Below, piece by piece: positions 37,414 through 45,691 of a stretch of DNA of 64,000 nt. The stretch covers positions 162,046-226,045 of the forward strand of contig JACNKX010000097.1 of NCBI GenBank assembly GCA_014381825.1. The letters are read 5' to 3'. The translations under genes and the position numbers were made by a program. Below the pieces are notes generated by a model, which made no database searches, was not told where the DNA came from, and saw only the letters and a list, made by a program, of their open reading frames with translations. Every line of letters begins with the position of its first letter. Position 1 is the first letter of the stretch. The stretch comes from Planctomycetota bacterium (lineage in GTDB: Bacteria; Planctomycetota; Planctomycetia; Pirellulales; Pirellulaceae).

Positions 37414-39297
37414 ATGAAAAACGAGCAACGCAACCGAAGCTGGAATCACCTACGACTCTCGGTCGTCCTTTGCACTCTCGTCGTATTTTCAGGGAGCCTC
37501 AATTCACCGCTACGGGCAGGCACGTCGAACAGCTTGATGGACATCTCTGCGGACGGAAGACTTCTGGCGTGCTCCAATCGAGATAGCGGGACGGTCACGA
37601 TTGTCGATCTCGGCACTCACACAAAACTGTATGAGGTCGCCGTTGGCACGAAGCCCGAAGGCGTGACGTTTCTTGGCGACAGCCATCGACTGGCCGTCGC
37701 CGTCTATGGCGATGATTGCATCGTGTGTTTGGATGGCGATTCCGGCAAGAGTTTCGGACGCTGCGATGTTTTCGATGAACCTTACGGCATCGTGAGCGAT
37801 CCCTCAGGCGAACAACTCTATGTGACACTCGACTACCCAGGGCAACTACTGACGATTGATGTCGACTCGCTCCAGGTGACCCAAACGTTTCAAGGAAAGA
37901 ACTTCTTGCGCGGCGTCGCGTTGTCGCCCGCGGAAGGGCGCGTGTATTTAGCCGAGTACTACACGAGCAAGATCATCGCCGTTGACCTCGCGACGAGCAC
38001 AGTTGCCGACGAGTGGACCGGGGCGAGTACCGACAATCTTGCGAGGCAACTCGTGTTGAGCCCACGTCGCGAGAAACTCTATGTGCCACACATGCGGTCG
38101 CGAGTCACCTCCGTTCATGGCCAAGGATCGATCTTTCCTTACATCTCGGTGATCGACACGCCGGTTGGCGAGGACTCGCGTCGCAAGCGAATTCCTATGG
38201 ATTCGTTCGGCGGCAATCGAGTGACCGCCAATCCTTGGGAAATCGCGGTCGCGCCCGACGGGCGAACTCTATATGCTGTCTTCTCAGGAACGAACGACAT
38301 GTTCGTCTGCGACATCCTGGACGACAACTATCGTGAACTCGCTCCTAAAAAATTGATTCAAGTCGGCGCGAACCCTCGCGCTGTTCGAGTTGCACCAAAC
38401 GGTGAAACGGTTTACGTCTATAATGCCCTGGATTTCAACGTCGTCGCCTACGATACCGCCAAGCTGATTCCAATCGTGAACATTCAGGTCACGAACAATC
38501 CGCTCAGTCCCCAAGTGCTGACCGGGAAGAAGCTGTTCTACTCAGCGTTGCAACCGATGGTCGGACGTCGTTGGATCTCGTGTTCCAGTTGTCATCCCGA
38601 TGGCGATTCCGACGGTCGAACGTGGCACAACGCCGAAGGCTTGCGGAACACGCAATCGTTCGCTGGCATGGCTTGGACGCATCCGATCCACTGGTCAGCT
38701 GACCGCAACGAAGTGCAGGATTTCGAACACACCATACGCGGCCCCTTGATGCAAGGTCGTGGTTTGGTTCAAGGCAATATCCACGAATCGCTCGGTAAAG
38801 CCAACGCAGGTCTTTCAGCAACGCTCGACGCGCTCGCAGCTTATTCCAACTCACACAAGTTCCCACTTAGTCCTTACGCAAAGAGCGGGCTCAGCGAAGC
38901 AGCGAAGCGTGGACGCGATGTTTTCTTCTCCGAAGAGTCTCAGTGCAACACGTGCCACTCGGGGCCGTTCTTCTGTGACTCGCAGCCCCGAGCCACGAAA
39001 GAAATTGTTCGCCATGATGTCGGCACGGGTGAAAGCGATCCGTCCGAGACAATGGGACCGGCGTACGACACGCCGACATTACTAGGCGTCTATCGCACGG
39101 CACCATACCTCCATCACGGCAAGGCAGCGAGCTTGGAAGACGTTCTTACAACGTCCAACCATGACGATCGCCATGGCAAGACCAGCCATCTCAAGCCAGA
39201 ACAAATAGCTGACTTAGTGGAATATCTAAAGGCATTGCCCTACGAAGATCCTGAGCCAATAGCAAAGGCTGCCGGTTTAACAAAAGTTGAACGATAG
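37414..39297 (+). CDS. Exported YVTN beta-propeller fused to a cytochrome c peroxidase-like domain
   Basis: Signal peptide (LRLSVVLCTLVVFSGSLNSPLRA), then a YVTN/lactonase-type propeller (about residues 40-350): LMDISADGRLLACSNRDSGTVTIVD, AVGTKPEGVTFLGDSHRLAVA, GIVSDPSGEQLYVTLDYP, EIAVAPDGRTLYAVFSG and AVRVAPNGETVYVYN. The C-terminal half is MauG/cytochrome c peroxidase-like with two haem-binding motifs, CSSCHPDGDSDGRTW and CNTCHSGPFFC, and the distal segment TPTLLGVYRTAPYLHHGKAASLEDVL. This suggests a periplasmic di-haem redox protein guided by the propeller. It is likely first in an operon with the next secreted protein, 38 bases downstream. Confidence 0.9.
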   Translation: MKNEQRNRSWNHLRLSVVLCTLVVFSGSLNSPLRAGTSNSLMDISADGRLLACSNRDSGTVTIVDLGTHTKLYEVAVGTKPEGVTFLGDSHRLAVAVYGDDCIVCLDGDSGKSFGRCDVFDEPYGIVSDPSGEQLYVTLDYPGQLLTIDVDSLQVTQTFQGKNFLRGVALSPAEGRVYLAEYYTSKIIAVDLATSTVADEWTGASTDNLARQLVLSPRREKLYVPHMRSRVTSVHGQGSIFPYISVIDTPVGEDSRRKRIPMDSFGGNRVTANPWEIAVAPDGRTLYAVFSGTNDMFVCDILDDNYRELAPKKLIQVGANPRAVRVAPNGETVYVYNALDFNVVAYDTAKLIPIVNIQVTNNPLSPQVLTGKKLFYSALQPMVGRRWISCSSCHPDGDSDGRTWHNAEGLRNTQSFAGMAWTHPIHWSADRNEVQDFEHTIRGPLMQGRGLVQGNIHESLGKANAGLSATLDALAAYSNSHKFPLSPYAKSGLSEAAKRGRDVFFSEESQCNTCHSGPFFCDSQPRATKEIVRHDVGTGESDPSETMGPAYDTPTLLGVYRTAPYLHHGKAASLEDVLTTSNHDDRHGKTSHLKPEQIADLVEYLKALPYEDPEPIAKAAGLTKVER

Positions 39298-39335
39298 AGG
39301 TTCTTAGAACGCTTGCCGGAAGATAGGAACAAAGC

Positions 39336-40547
39336 GTGAATGGAAAACTCTGCTGCTGGCTCTTGGTTTCTGCGTTCGCGACGCGCGCTGCGCTGGCTGC
39401 CGAGCCGCTTCGTCTCACACTTGAAGTCACGGAGCCGACGGGAGTGCATCGCGATGGCTCGCCGGTCCACGTGTTGCTGGCACTTCCTCGTCCAACTGCG
39501 GCATCGACGAGTTTTCGTCTCATTCATGATGGCAAGCCCGTCGCCGCACAGTTCCGACCGAGTGCCAACGCCACCGGAACGTCAGAGTGGTGGCTGGACT
39601 TCGTCGCTCGCTCTGCACCGAACGAGACACGCAAGTATGTAGTCGAGTACGGACCGGATGTCGAACCCGGTCCGGAACGAACAAGCGGCCACAAGTTGAT
39701 CGAGAAGGCCGATTTGTTCGTCGTCTCAAATGCTCCCTATATAGATTGGACCGTTCCCCGCGACTTGCGAGGATTTCTTCGCTCGGTTGACTTCACGCCC
39801 TCCGAGCATCTCCGTCCCGGATCAATCGGGCTCTCGATTCGTGACCGTAACGGCACCACGCACCAACTCGGCGGCGACGGCACAAACTCGCGTGTCGTCC
39901 GTCGGGGCAAAATGGTCGTTGCGTTGCGATTCGAGAAAGCGGAGACAAGCGGCACGCTAGACGGGGTCCAATGGAGCGCCGATCTCATCTTCCCAGGCCC
40001 CGTCAGTTGGGTCGAACTGCGGCTGAATATCGACGATCCGCAGAATCGCGTCGAGGAGGTCGGCTTGCAATTACGTCTGAACTTGGACCCGCCAAGCGGA
40101 AGCAGCCGCACGCTGGTCGAGTTGGGAGCAGCGCGAGCGGTTTACCGATCGTTGGTTGGAGACGCACAGGTTGAGTTGCGAGCCGATCGTGATGCCGTTC
40201 CTCGTTGGCAAGTCCTTCGCGGCACCAAGGGCCAGCTGCAGTCGTTCGTTGTCGCATCCGAGCATTCCCCGCCTCCGGAAGGCTGGGCGCACGTGATGGA
40301 CCGCAAGCGATGCTTGGCGATTGCGTTTGAGAACTTCGGCCAGCAAGGCGAAGAACGAATTAATATCCAGGCTGACGGCACGCTTACCGCCTCGAAGCGC
40401 TTTCACGCCGAGAAATTACATGACGGAGAAGCACGCAAACGCTGGCGAGCGTGGCTGCACTTTGTTCACTTTCCGCCAGCACAATCCGCAGGTTCTGATC
40501 CTCATATGATGCAGAACCCCTTGGTTGTCCAACAGGTTGACCGATGA
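39336..40547 (+). CDS. Exported protein of unknown function
   Basis: GTG start; signal peptide (MNGKLCCWLLVSAFATRAALA). About 380 further residues of mainly beta character: LTLEVTEPTGVHRDGSPVHVLL, STSFRLIHDGKPVAAQFRP, WWLDFVARSAPNETRKYVVEYG, VELRLNIDDPQNRVEEVGLQLRLNL and ending near HFPPAQSAGSDPHMMQNPLVVQQVDR. No domain name is offered. It ends about 30 bases before an inverted repeat and the decayed VCBS gene. It probably forms an operon with the upstream YVTN/cytochrome gene. Confidence 0.7.
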   Translation: MNGKLCCWLLVSAFATRAALAAEPLRLTLEVTEPTGVHRDGSPVHVLLALPRPTAASTSFRLIHDGKPVAAQFRPSANATGTSEWWLDFVARSAPNETRKYVVEYGPDVEPGPERTSGHKLIEKADLFVVSNAPYIDWTVPRDLRGFLRSVDFTPSEHLRPGSIGLSIRDRNGTTHQLGGDGTNSRVVRRGKMVVALRFEKAETSGTLDGVQWSADLIFPGPVSWVELRLNIDDPQNRVEEVGLQLRLNLDPPSGSSRTLVELGAARAVYRSLVGDAQVELRADRDAVPRWQVLRGTKGQLQSFVVASEHSPPPEGWAHVMDRKRCLAIAFENFGQQGEERINIQADGTLTASKRFHAEKLHDGEARKRWRAWLHFVHFPPAQSAGSDPHMMQNPLVVQQVDR

Positions 40548-40576
40548 GCAACTTACAAATGCCGACACAGTTGAGA

Positions 40577-40628
40577 GTCGTTTTTCGCTCCTGGCGAGAG
40601 GCGCTACTTTCGCGGAGCGAAAGACGAC
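40577..40628. repeat. Imperfect inverted repeat, dispersed-element type
   Basis: The 15-base arm GTCGTTTTTCGCTCC (40577-40591) pairs with GGAGCGAAAGACGAC (40614-40628), one mismatch, 22-base loop containing GCGAGAGGCGCTACTTTCGC. From memory this motif recurs in Pirellulales genomes as a small mobile-looking repeat. It sits immediately 5' of the decayed VCBS gene and may have removed that gene's start. Confidence 0.7.
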
Positions 40629-40640
40629 AAGCGTGGCGGT

Positions 40641-41687
40641 GTGTTGTTACCGCAGTCGTACGGGCTGTGGTGCGGGCGTTTACATAGGCCAAGATCGGCG
40701 CAAGGCCTGAAGCTGGCTCCGTCCGCCGTCCCCGCGGCGGTGTGGCCCGCCTATCGTCGCGATCCAGGACTGACCGGGTTTTCACCATTGGTCGGCGGCC
40801 TTGCCGAGGCACCGCGCAAGCGATGGACGCATGACCTTGGCGGTACGAGTACCAGCACCGAACAGGTACAGTTGGTCGACGTGAACGGCGATGGCTGTGA
40901 CGAGTTGCTCCGTGTGCTGGCCGATCGGCTCGTTTGCCAAAACGTGCGCGGAGACGAGTTGTGGGAAACGCATGAACTCGCCCAGCCACAGGTGATTCAG
41001 ATTCGGGACTTTGCCGGCGACGGAACGCGAGGATTGCTGATTGCTTCGAGTACCGGTGTCGCACATCACCGCTACATGGTCAGCGGCACAACGGGGAACG
41101 CGTCGCTCCTGTATACGTGTGGCAACGTGTTCGGGCGCTACGAACGCTTCGGCAAGATCCTGACAGGTGTTCCGGGCGAGCAGCTTTGTGCGTGGTGGAG
41201 TGGCGATTCGGAGAAGCGAATTGGCGGTAGCGCGGCGCGCGGTGTCGGATACTTGTGGAGCTTTGAGGACGGCGTCGATGTACCCTAGTTGCGTTTTCAT
41301 CCCGAGGAAGAAGGCACGATCTACGCCCCACTGCATTTGTTTGCTGACATGGATGGCGATGAGCAGATTGACATGGTGATGATCTCGCACGAAGCGATGT
41401 GGGTTTACGACCTGTCGTCGGGCGAGAAGAAGATGCAGACGACGTGGGGACTGCAGATTCGCACTTATTGGGCAGCGACGGCGGCGATGCCGCTGGCTGC
41501 TGGTGAGCTGCCGTCACTGTTGATGATCAATCCGATGATCCCCGGTGTGCAAGTTGTCACACAGGACGGCGATACTTCGCGGAGCAAGTGGAAACTTTAC
41601 ACTCTTACGCCGTCGCTCGAAGAAAAAAAATCGCTTGGTAAAATTGGCGGAGGTTTTCGGGTAGTCAACAATTCTTCCTCTTCGTGA
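40641..41687 (+). pseudogene. VCBS/FG-GAP repeat protein with in-frame TAG and no intact start
   Basis: One frame holds FG-GAP-like repeats on both sides of a TAG at 41286-41288: first VQLVDVNGDGCDELLRVLADRLVCQN and IRDFAGDGTRGLLIASS, later LHLFADMDGDEQIDMVMISHEAMWVYDL. Homology-like sequence begins only near WPAYRRDPGLTG (about 40745), while the 5' part is covered by the inverted repeat. The 3' end at 41687 runs into a low-complexity NSSSS. It has therefore probably lost its start, carries a stop, and has an uncertain end. TAG rather than TGA means selenocysteine is not an explanation here. Confidence 0.7.
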
Positions 41688-41836
41688 AAGCAATGTCGTC
41701 TGTATCCCAACTCTCGGTAATCGTCCTTCTGTAGAGTGACAACCTAGCCGATGAGCTTGACTCGTTTGCGAGATGGCAAGTAGAGTGAGGGACATATCCA
41801 AGCACGTTGAGGCATCAAAGACTCGGAGCGGTGAGC

Positions 41837-43198
41837 ATGTCGGGGTCGAGCGAAAGTCGAGAACGATTGGATCGCAGGTGCTTTCTCGGTAGTAGCAGTG
41901 TGGCGGTTGGTGCGTTTGCATTGCCGACGGTGTTGCCGAATGTCGCAACAGCGCGCGACGAACCGTCTGGGCGTGACCGCGCCGAGCAGGCGATCGTCAT
42001 TCTGTTGCAAGGTGGCTGCTCGCATCTTGACACATGGGACCTGAAGCCAAACGCGCCCACCGAGATTCGCGGCGAGTTCCAACCGATCGCCACCAGCGTG
42101 CCTGGCGTGTCGATCTGTGAGCATCTTCCCATGCTCGCGCAGCGTGCGCACCACTACAACGTGTTGCGCAGCGTTCATCACGCCACGCCCAGCCATGAGG
42201 CGGCGATTCATTGGGTGCTGACCGGTTACAACTATCCTGGCGCGAACACGTCGACCCGCAACCGTAACATCAAACCAGCGATGGGTTCGATCGTAGCGAA
42301 GACGCTTGGGTCGAATACGCCCGGCTTGCCGCCATACGTCTGCGTGCCCGACAAAGGACAATTGGGAGACCGCGTGCGTTACGCGTCCGCCGACTTCCTG
42401 GGTATGGCCTACGATCCGTTCGAGTCGGGCATGCCACCGTCCGGCGCTCATGAAGCATTTCGCATGCCGCTCAACTTGAGCGTGTCGAAGGCGGCGGATT
42501 TACGGCGCTTCGACCATCGACTTGCTTTGTTGCAGCAGTTGGATCAACTTCCCCGAGCTGTCGAAGCTACCGTGACGATGGATGGGATGGACGTCTTTCA
42601 ACGACAAGCAATGGAGATGCTATCGAGTCGAGCGACGCGTGACGCCTTCGACCTTTCGCAAGAACCGACCGCCTTGCGCGAGCGGTATGGAAACACGCGC
42701 GTAGGACAAGCGGCAATCCTCGGGCGTCGACTGGCTGGAGCGGGAGTGCCATTTACGCTGGTTAATTTCTCAATCAACCAAGAGTGGGACACGCACTCGA
42801 ATGGCTTCAAGTCGCTAAAGACGACAAGGCTGCCGGAATTTGATCGCGCTGTTTCAGCGTTACTCGACGATCTACAAGAACGCGATCGATTGCGATCCAC
42901 GCTGGTCGCGGTGATTACCGAGTTCGGTCGAACTCCGACAATTAACAAGACCGCTGGGCGCGATCACTGGTCGAACGTGTTTTCGATTGTCTTGGCTGGA
43001 GGAGGATTGCAATCCGGCCAGTTCATCGGTAGCAGCAACTCGCGCGGTGAGGTTCCGCAAGACCGCCCAATCCATATCAACGAAGTGCTGGCGACCATCT
43101 ACGGGCAACTCGGTGTTCAGACCGACCTTGTTCACTATGACGATGGTCGGCCTGTCCCCGTGTTGTACGCCGGCAAAGCGATTCCAGAATTGATTTGA
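41837..43198 (+). CDS. DUF1501 family protein, solitary
   Basis: ATG 41837 has GGAG eight bases upstream; an earlier ATG-like start at 41807 is weaker. The leader LDRRCFLGSSSVAVGAFALPTVLP has an RR pair typical of Tat export. Motifs: LLQGGCSHLDTWDLKPNAP, TALRERYGNTRVGQAAILGRRLAG, TEFGRTPTI and GRDHWSNVFSIVLAGGG. It is near the solitary copies at 4212 and 8315 in motif form. Convergent with the MFS gene. Confidence 0.9.
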   Translation: MSGSSESRERLDRRCFLGSSSVAVGAFALPTVLPNVATARDEPSGRDRAEQAIVILLQGGCSHLDTWDLKPNAPTEIRGEFQPIATSVPGVSICEHLPMLAQRAHHYNVLRSVHHATPSHEAAIHWVLTGYNYPGANTSTRNRNIKPAMGSIVAKTLGSNTPGLPPYVCVPDKGQLGDRVRYASADFLGMAYDPFESGMPPSGAHEAFRMPLNLSVSKAADLRRFDHRLALLQQLDQLPRAVEATVTMDGMDVFQRQAMEMLSSRATRDAFDLSQEPTALRERYGNTRVGQAAILGRRLAGAGVPFTLVNFSINQEWDTHSNGFKSLKTTRLPEFDRAVSALLDDLQERDRLRSTLVAVITEFGRTPTINKTAGRDHWSNVFSIVLAGGGLQSGQFIGSSNSRGEVPQDRPIHINEVLATIYGQLGVQTDLVHYDDGRPVPVLYAGKAIPELI

Positions 43199-43264
43199 TG
43201 GAACGTGGCCACCGCGGTGAGGAATAAGAACTGTGAGGGATGTCCCTATCGACCGACGACGACG

Positions 43265-44425
43265 TCAATCCAAGCGGGACGCCAGCACGATCGAGAGAAC
43301 AGACAGTAATACCGCCGAGCCGCTGGCGATAAGAAAGCCTCGCTGTACGGTAGTCCGCTTAGCATACATGCCAATCAGTATTGGGATTACGGTCCAACCG
43401 ATTCCGCCAATGCAGAAGAAAATCCCGACGGCGCGCCCGTGCAGCGATGGCTCGACGTGCCCAAGTAGGATCGCGATCAACGTGGGGAATATCGGCCCAA
43501 CAACAGCGCCTGCTACGACGATCAGCACGCACATTAATTTCATGTCGCGGCAGAATACGATGCAGAGCGTGATCGCAATACTGCAAACTGCCATCACGAC
43601 GACCAAGGTTGTGGCCGCTCCTTCTGGTAGCATCAAAGCCGTGACCAACCGCGATCCCATGAATGTCAGCCAGAACACCGAGAGCAAGGTGGATGCTTTT
43701 TCTTCGCTCACTTTCTTTTCGGTCATCAAGGTCGTTGCCCACGTGGCGACGGACGCTTCAGTCGGCACATGAAAGAAGAACGCCAGTGAGCAGAGCCAGA
43801 CAATCGGATCGGACAGCAGCTTCGCCACTCCACCAGCCACGGATTCTGTCGGCGTCACTTTCAGTGCTTCCCAATCGACGCCAAGCCCCAAAGAAAGCGG
43901 CACAACCGATACTGCCGCGAAACCATAGAGAGTGCGGATCAGCCCGAACCGCCGCGCGCAATAGACGATGATCAACGGAGTGACGAAAGTGCCCATCCCA
44001 AAAATGAAGTCGCCCATGTTCATCGCGTATGCCATGCGCTGTGGGAGATCTTCCGGCGGAACAAAGGCAGGCGGAGAGGTCACGTTTAAGACATTGACCA
44101 ATGCCGACCAACCAGTGCCGAGCACCAAGACCGCTACAAGCGCGGCCGTATAGCTGCGCGAATTTGCGAGTACGACCAGACTGAGAATCACCAAAACGAA
44201 GCCGCCACCCAGGACGGTCTGTTGTCCGAGTAGGTCGACCAAGAATCCTGCTGCAACCACCATCGGGATCAAGGTGAAGCCAAACACCGACACTAAGCCG
44301 CCGACCTTTCCCTCGTCGATTTCCAACCTGCGGGCAAGTGGCAACTTAACGCTGCCCAGCAAAGCAAAGCACATTCCGGCGGTTGCCAAGGCTGCGATTT
44401 GCATCAGGGTTAGCATCGTGTCCAT
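43265..44425 (-). CDS. MFS-type transporter
   Basis: 386 residues with about 12 hydrophobic segments, e.g. LMQIAALATAGMCFALLGSVKL, VSVFGFTLIPMVVAAGFLVDLLG, TAALVAVLVLGTGWSALVN, VVGPIFPTLIAILLGH and FCIGGIGWTVIPILIGM. The loop GFLVDLLGQQTVLGGGF after the second segment fits the MFS signature region. AGGA precedes the ATG. No substrate-binding residues can be read and no catabolic genes flank it, so the substrate is unknown. Confidence 0.82.
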   Translation of the reverse strand: MDTMLTLMQIAALATAGMCFALLGSVKLPLARRLEIDEGKVGGLVSVFGFTLIPMVVAAGFLVDLLGQQTVLGGGFVLVILSLVVLANSRSYTAALVAVLVLGTGWSALVNVLNVTSPPAFVPPEDLPQRMAYAMNMGDFIFGMGTFVTPLIIVYCARRFGLIRTLYGFAAVSVVPLSLGLGVDWEALKVTPTESVAGGVAKLLSDPIVWLCSLAFFFHVPTEASVATWATTLMTEKKVSEEKASTLLSVFWLTFMGSRLVTALMLPEGAATTLVVVMAVCSIAITLCIVFCRDMKLMCVLIVVAGAVVGPIFPTLIAILLGHVEPSLHGRAVGIFFCIGGIGWTVIPILIGMYAKRTTVQRGFLIASGSAVLLSVLSIVLASRLD

Positions 44426-44910
44426 GTTCCGTATTTCCTCAAAGTGGCAGGCAGATTGACTTGTAAGTCCGCCTGAACATGGTAGTGCATTGGCCGCATG
44501 AGTTCGATCAGTGACGCGACTTCCGCGGTTTTCCCATTGTGGCTCGTTCCCGATGTTTTGCGAGGCGAGACGAATGCGCGGTTGATGTTTTGGTTGCTGG
44601 AGTCGGGGGCTTGTTTTCCGAATCCCAGAGTGAGGACGCGAGACATCGTCCGATCGGTTCGCCGGACCGTGGTTCGGATTGCCGCAGGAAAGATCTCGGT
44701 GTCTCGTCCGTCCTAAGCCACTTGAAGTCGCAGTTCATCTATCAATCAAAGAGCTGCGTCCCCTTAGCTTTGCCTCTTGCGGGCAATCCGAACAACACTT
44801 TTTTGGACTAATTTGATCCTGGGCATAGTTGGGGCATTGATTACCGTATTCATCTTTAAGGTAATGTCTTCTTAGCGATAAAAGAGGGTGCTTCGGCCCT
44901 CTTCACTTGA
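44426..44910. other. Intergenic stretch; hairpin at 44882-44903
   Basis: About 485 bases between the MFS gene and the endonuclease remnant. A plus-strand frame 44498-44716 (LWLVPDVLRGETNARLMFWLLESG) reads moderately protein-like but resembles nothing I know. At 44882-44903 AAGAGGG and CCCTCTT form a 7-base stem with an 8-base loop, terminator-like but lacking a T-tract. Confidence 0.4.
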
Positions 44911-45147
44911 TATTACCCGGAAAAAGTGGTGGCCAACCAGTATTTTACAAGGTCTGCGAAAGAACTTGCGCAGAGCAGCAACGTTGATTTGATTGACCGT
45001 CAAGATTTGATTGAGATGATCCAGGACTTCAATCGAAGCCCCAAAGATTATTCGCTTCTTGCTTCATTGTTTTCGTCTCAAAGCGAAGCTGCGGCTTCGT
45101 CTTCGCAATCTGCTTCACTGGGCAAGCCTCCCCCACGTACCGCCTGA
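44911..45147 (+). pseudogene. Remnant of an Mrr-like restriction endonuclease C-terminus
   Basis: The peptide VVANQYFTRSAKELAQSSNVDLIDRQDLIEMIQDFN matches the C-terminal part of Mrr-cat type endonuclease domains, where the pattern is a VVTNxxFT start, an xxAxELA helix and V-LIDRxxL. The catalytic Asp and QxK residues lie in the missing N-terminal part, so this is not a working nuclease. Upstream the frame is closed by TGA at 44908. The tail is a Ser/Ala-rich run (SSQSEAAASSSQSAS). Confidence 0.65.
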
Positions 45148-45197
45148 CAGAGACGCAGAAACACCGAACGCCGTCGCTGTCCCCGTTTCCGTCCGCA

Positions 45198-45555
45198 GTG
45201 GGCGATGGACTGTTTCACCGAACTAATTCGCTCCACTACCGCTTCCTGAATTGCGGCTTCCGACTTGGTGTATCTGGTGGATCGGTGATTGGCGTGATGG
45301 ATTTGCCGACGGGTTACAACCGAGTATACGCCCGGATCGACGGGCGACTGACGGCCGAAAACATGTGGACGGCAATCAAGACCGGACGCACGTTATATGA
45401 TCCGCTGGATCGATCACCTCACGACCATTGCCGCAGCGAATTCTGCCCGTTTCCCTGATTCCGCTGCAAAAGACGCAGTGTTAGCCAATTACACCGAGGT
45501 GCGTAGTCGCTACCAGCAGGTCATCGACGAGGCGAAACGGAGCTGGGGCGACTGA
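45198..45555 (+). pseudogene. Remnant of a CehA/McbA-type metallohydrolase, split by a frame change
   Basis: In one frame (from 45198) RLGVSGGSVIGVMDLPTGYNRVYARIDGRLTAENMWTAIKTGRT resembles the C-terminal part of secreted CehA/McbA (PHP-type) metallohydrolases. In another frame, from ATG 45397 to TGA 45555, RWIDHLTTIAAANSARFPD and VRSRYQQVIDEAKRSWGD look like the end of the same kind of protein. The join needs a deletion or frameshift near 45395. The metal-binding N-terminal part is missing. With the previous remnant it marks a small gene graveyard. Confidence 0.6.
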
Positions 45556-45691
45556 TTAACGAGGCCACTCGCCCAAATAGAATCGCTTCGTCCGACTTCT
45601 TGAATCAACATGTAAACTGGTAGAGTACATAGTAAAGACACTAGCCGGGTGATTTAAAAACGACCCAAACACAAAGCTCGCCGTAATCCGC

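Noticed and set aside
41286..41288. TAG in the VCBS gene considered as recoded
   Set aside because: Pyrrolysine is not expected here and the gene has other signs of decay, so a plain nonsense mutation is simpler.
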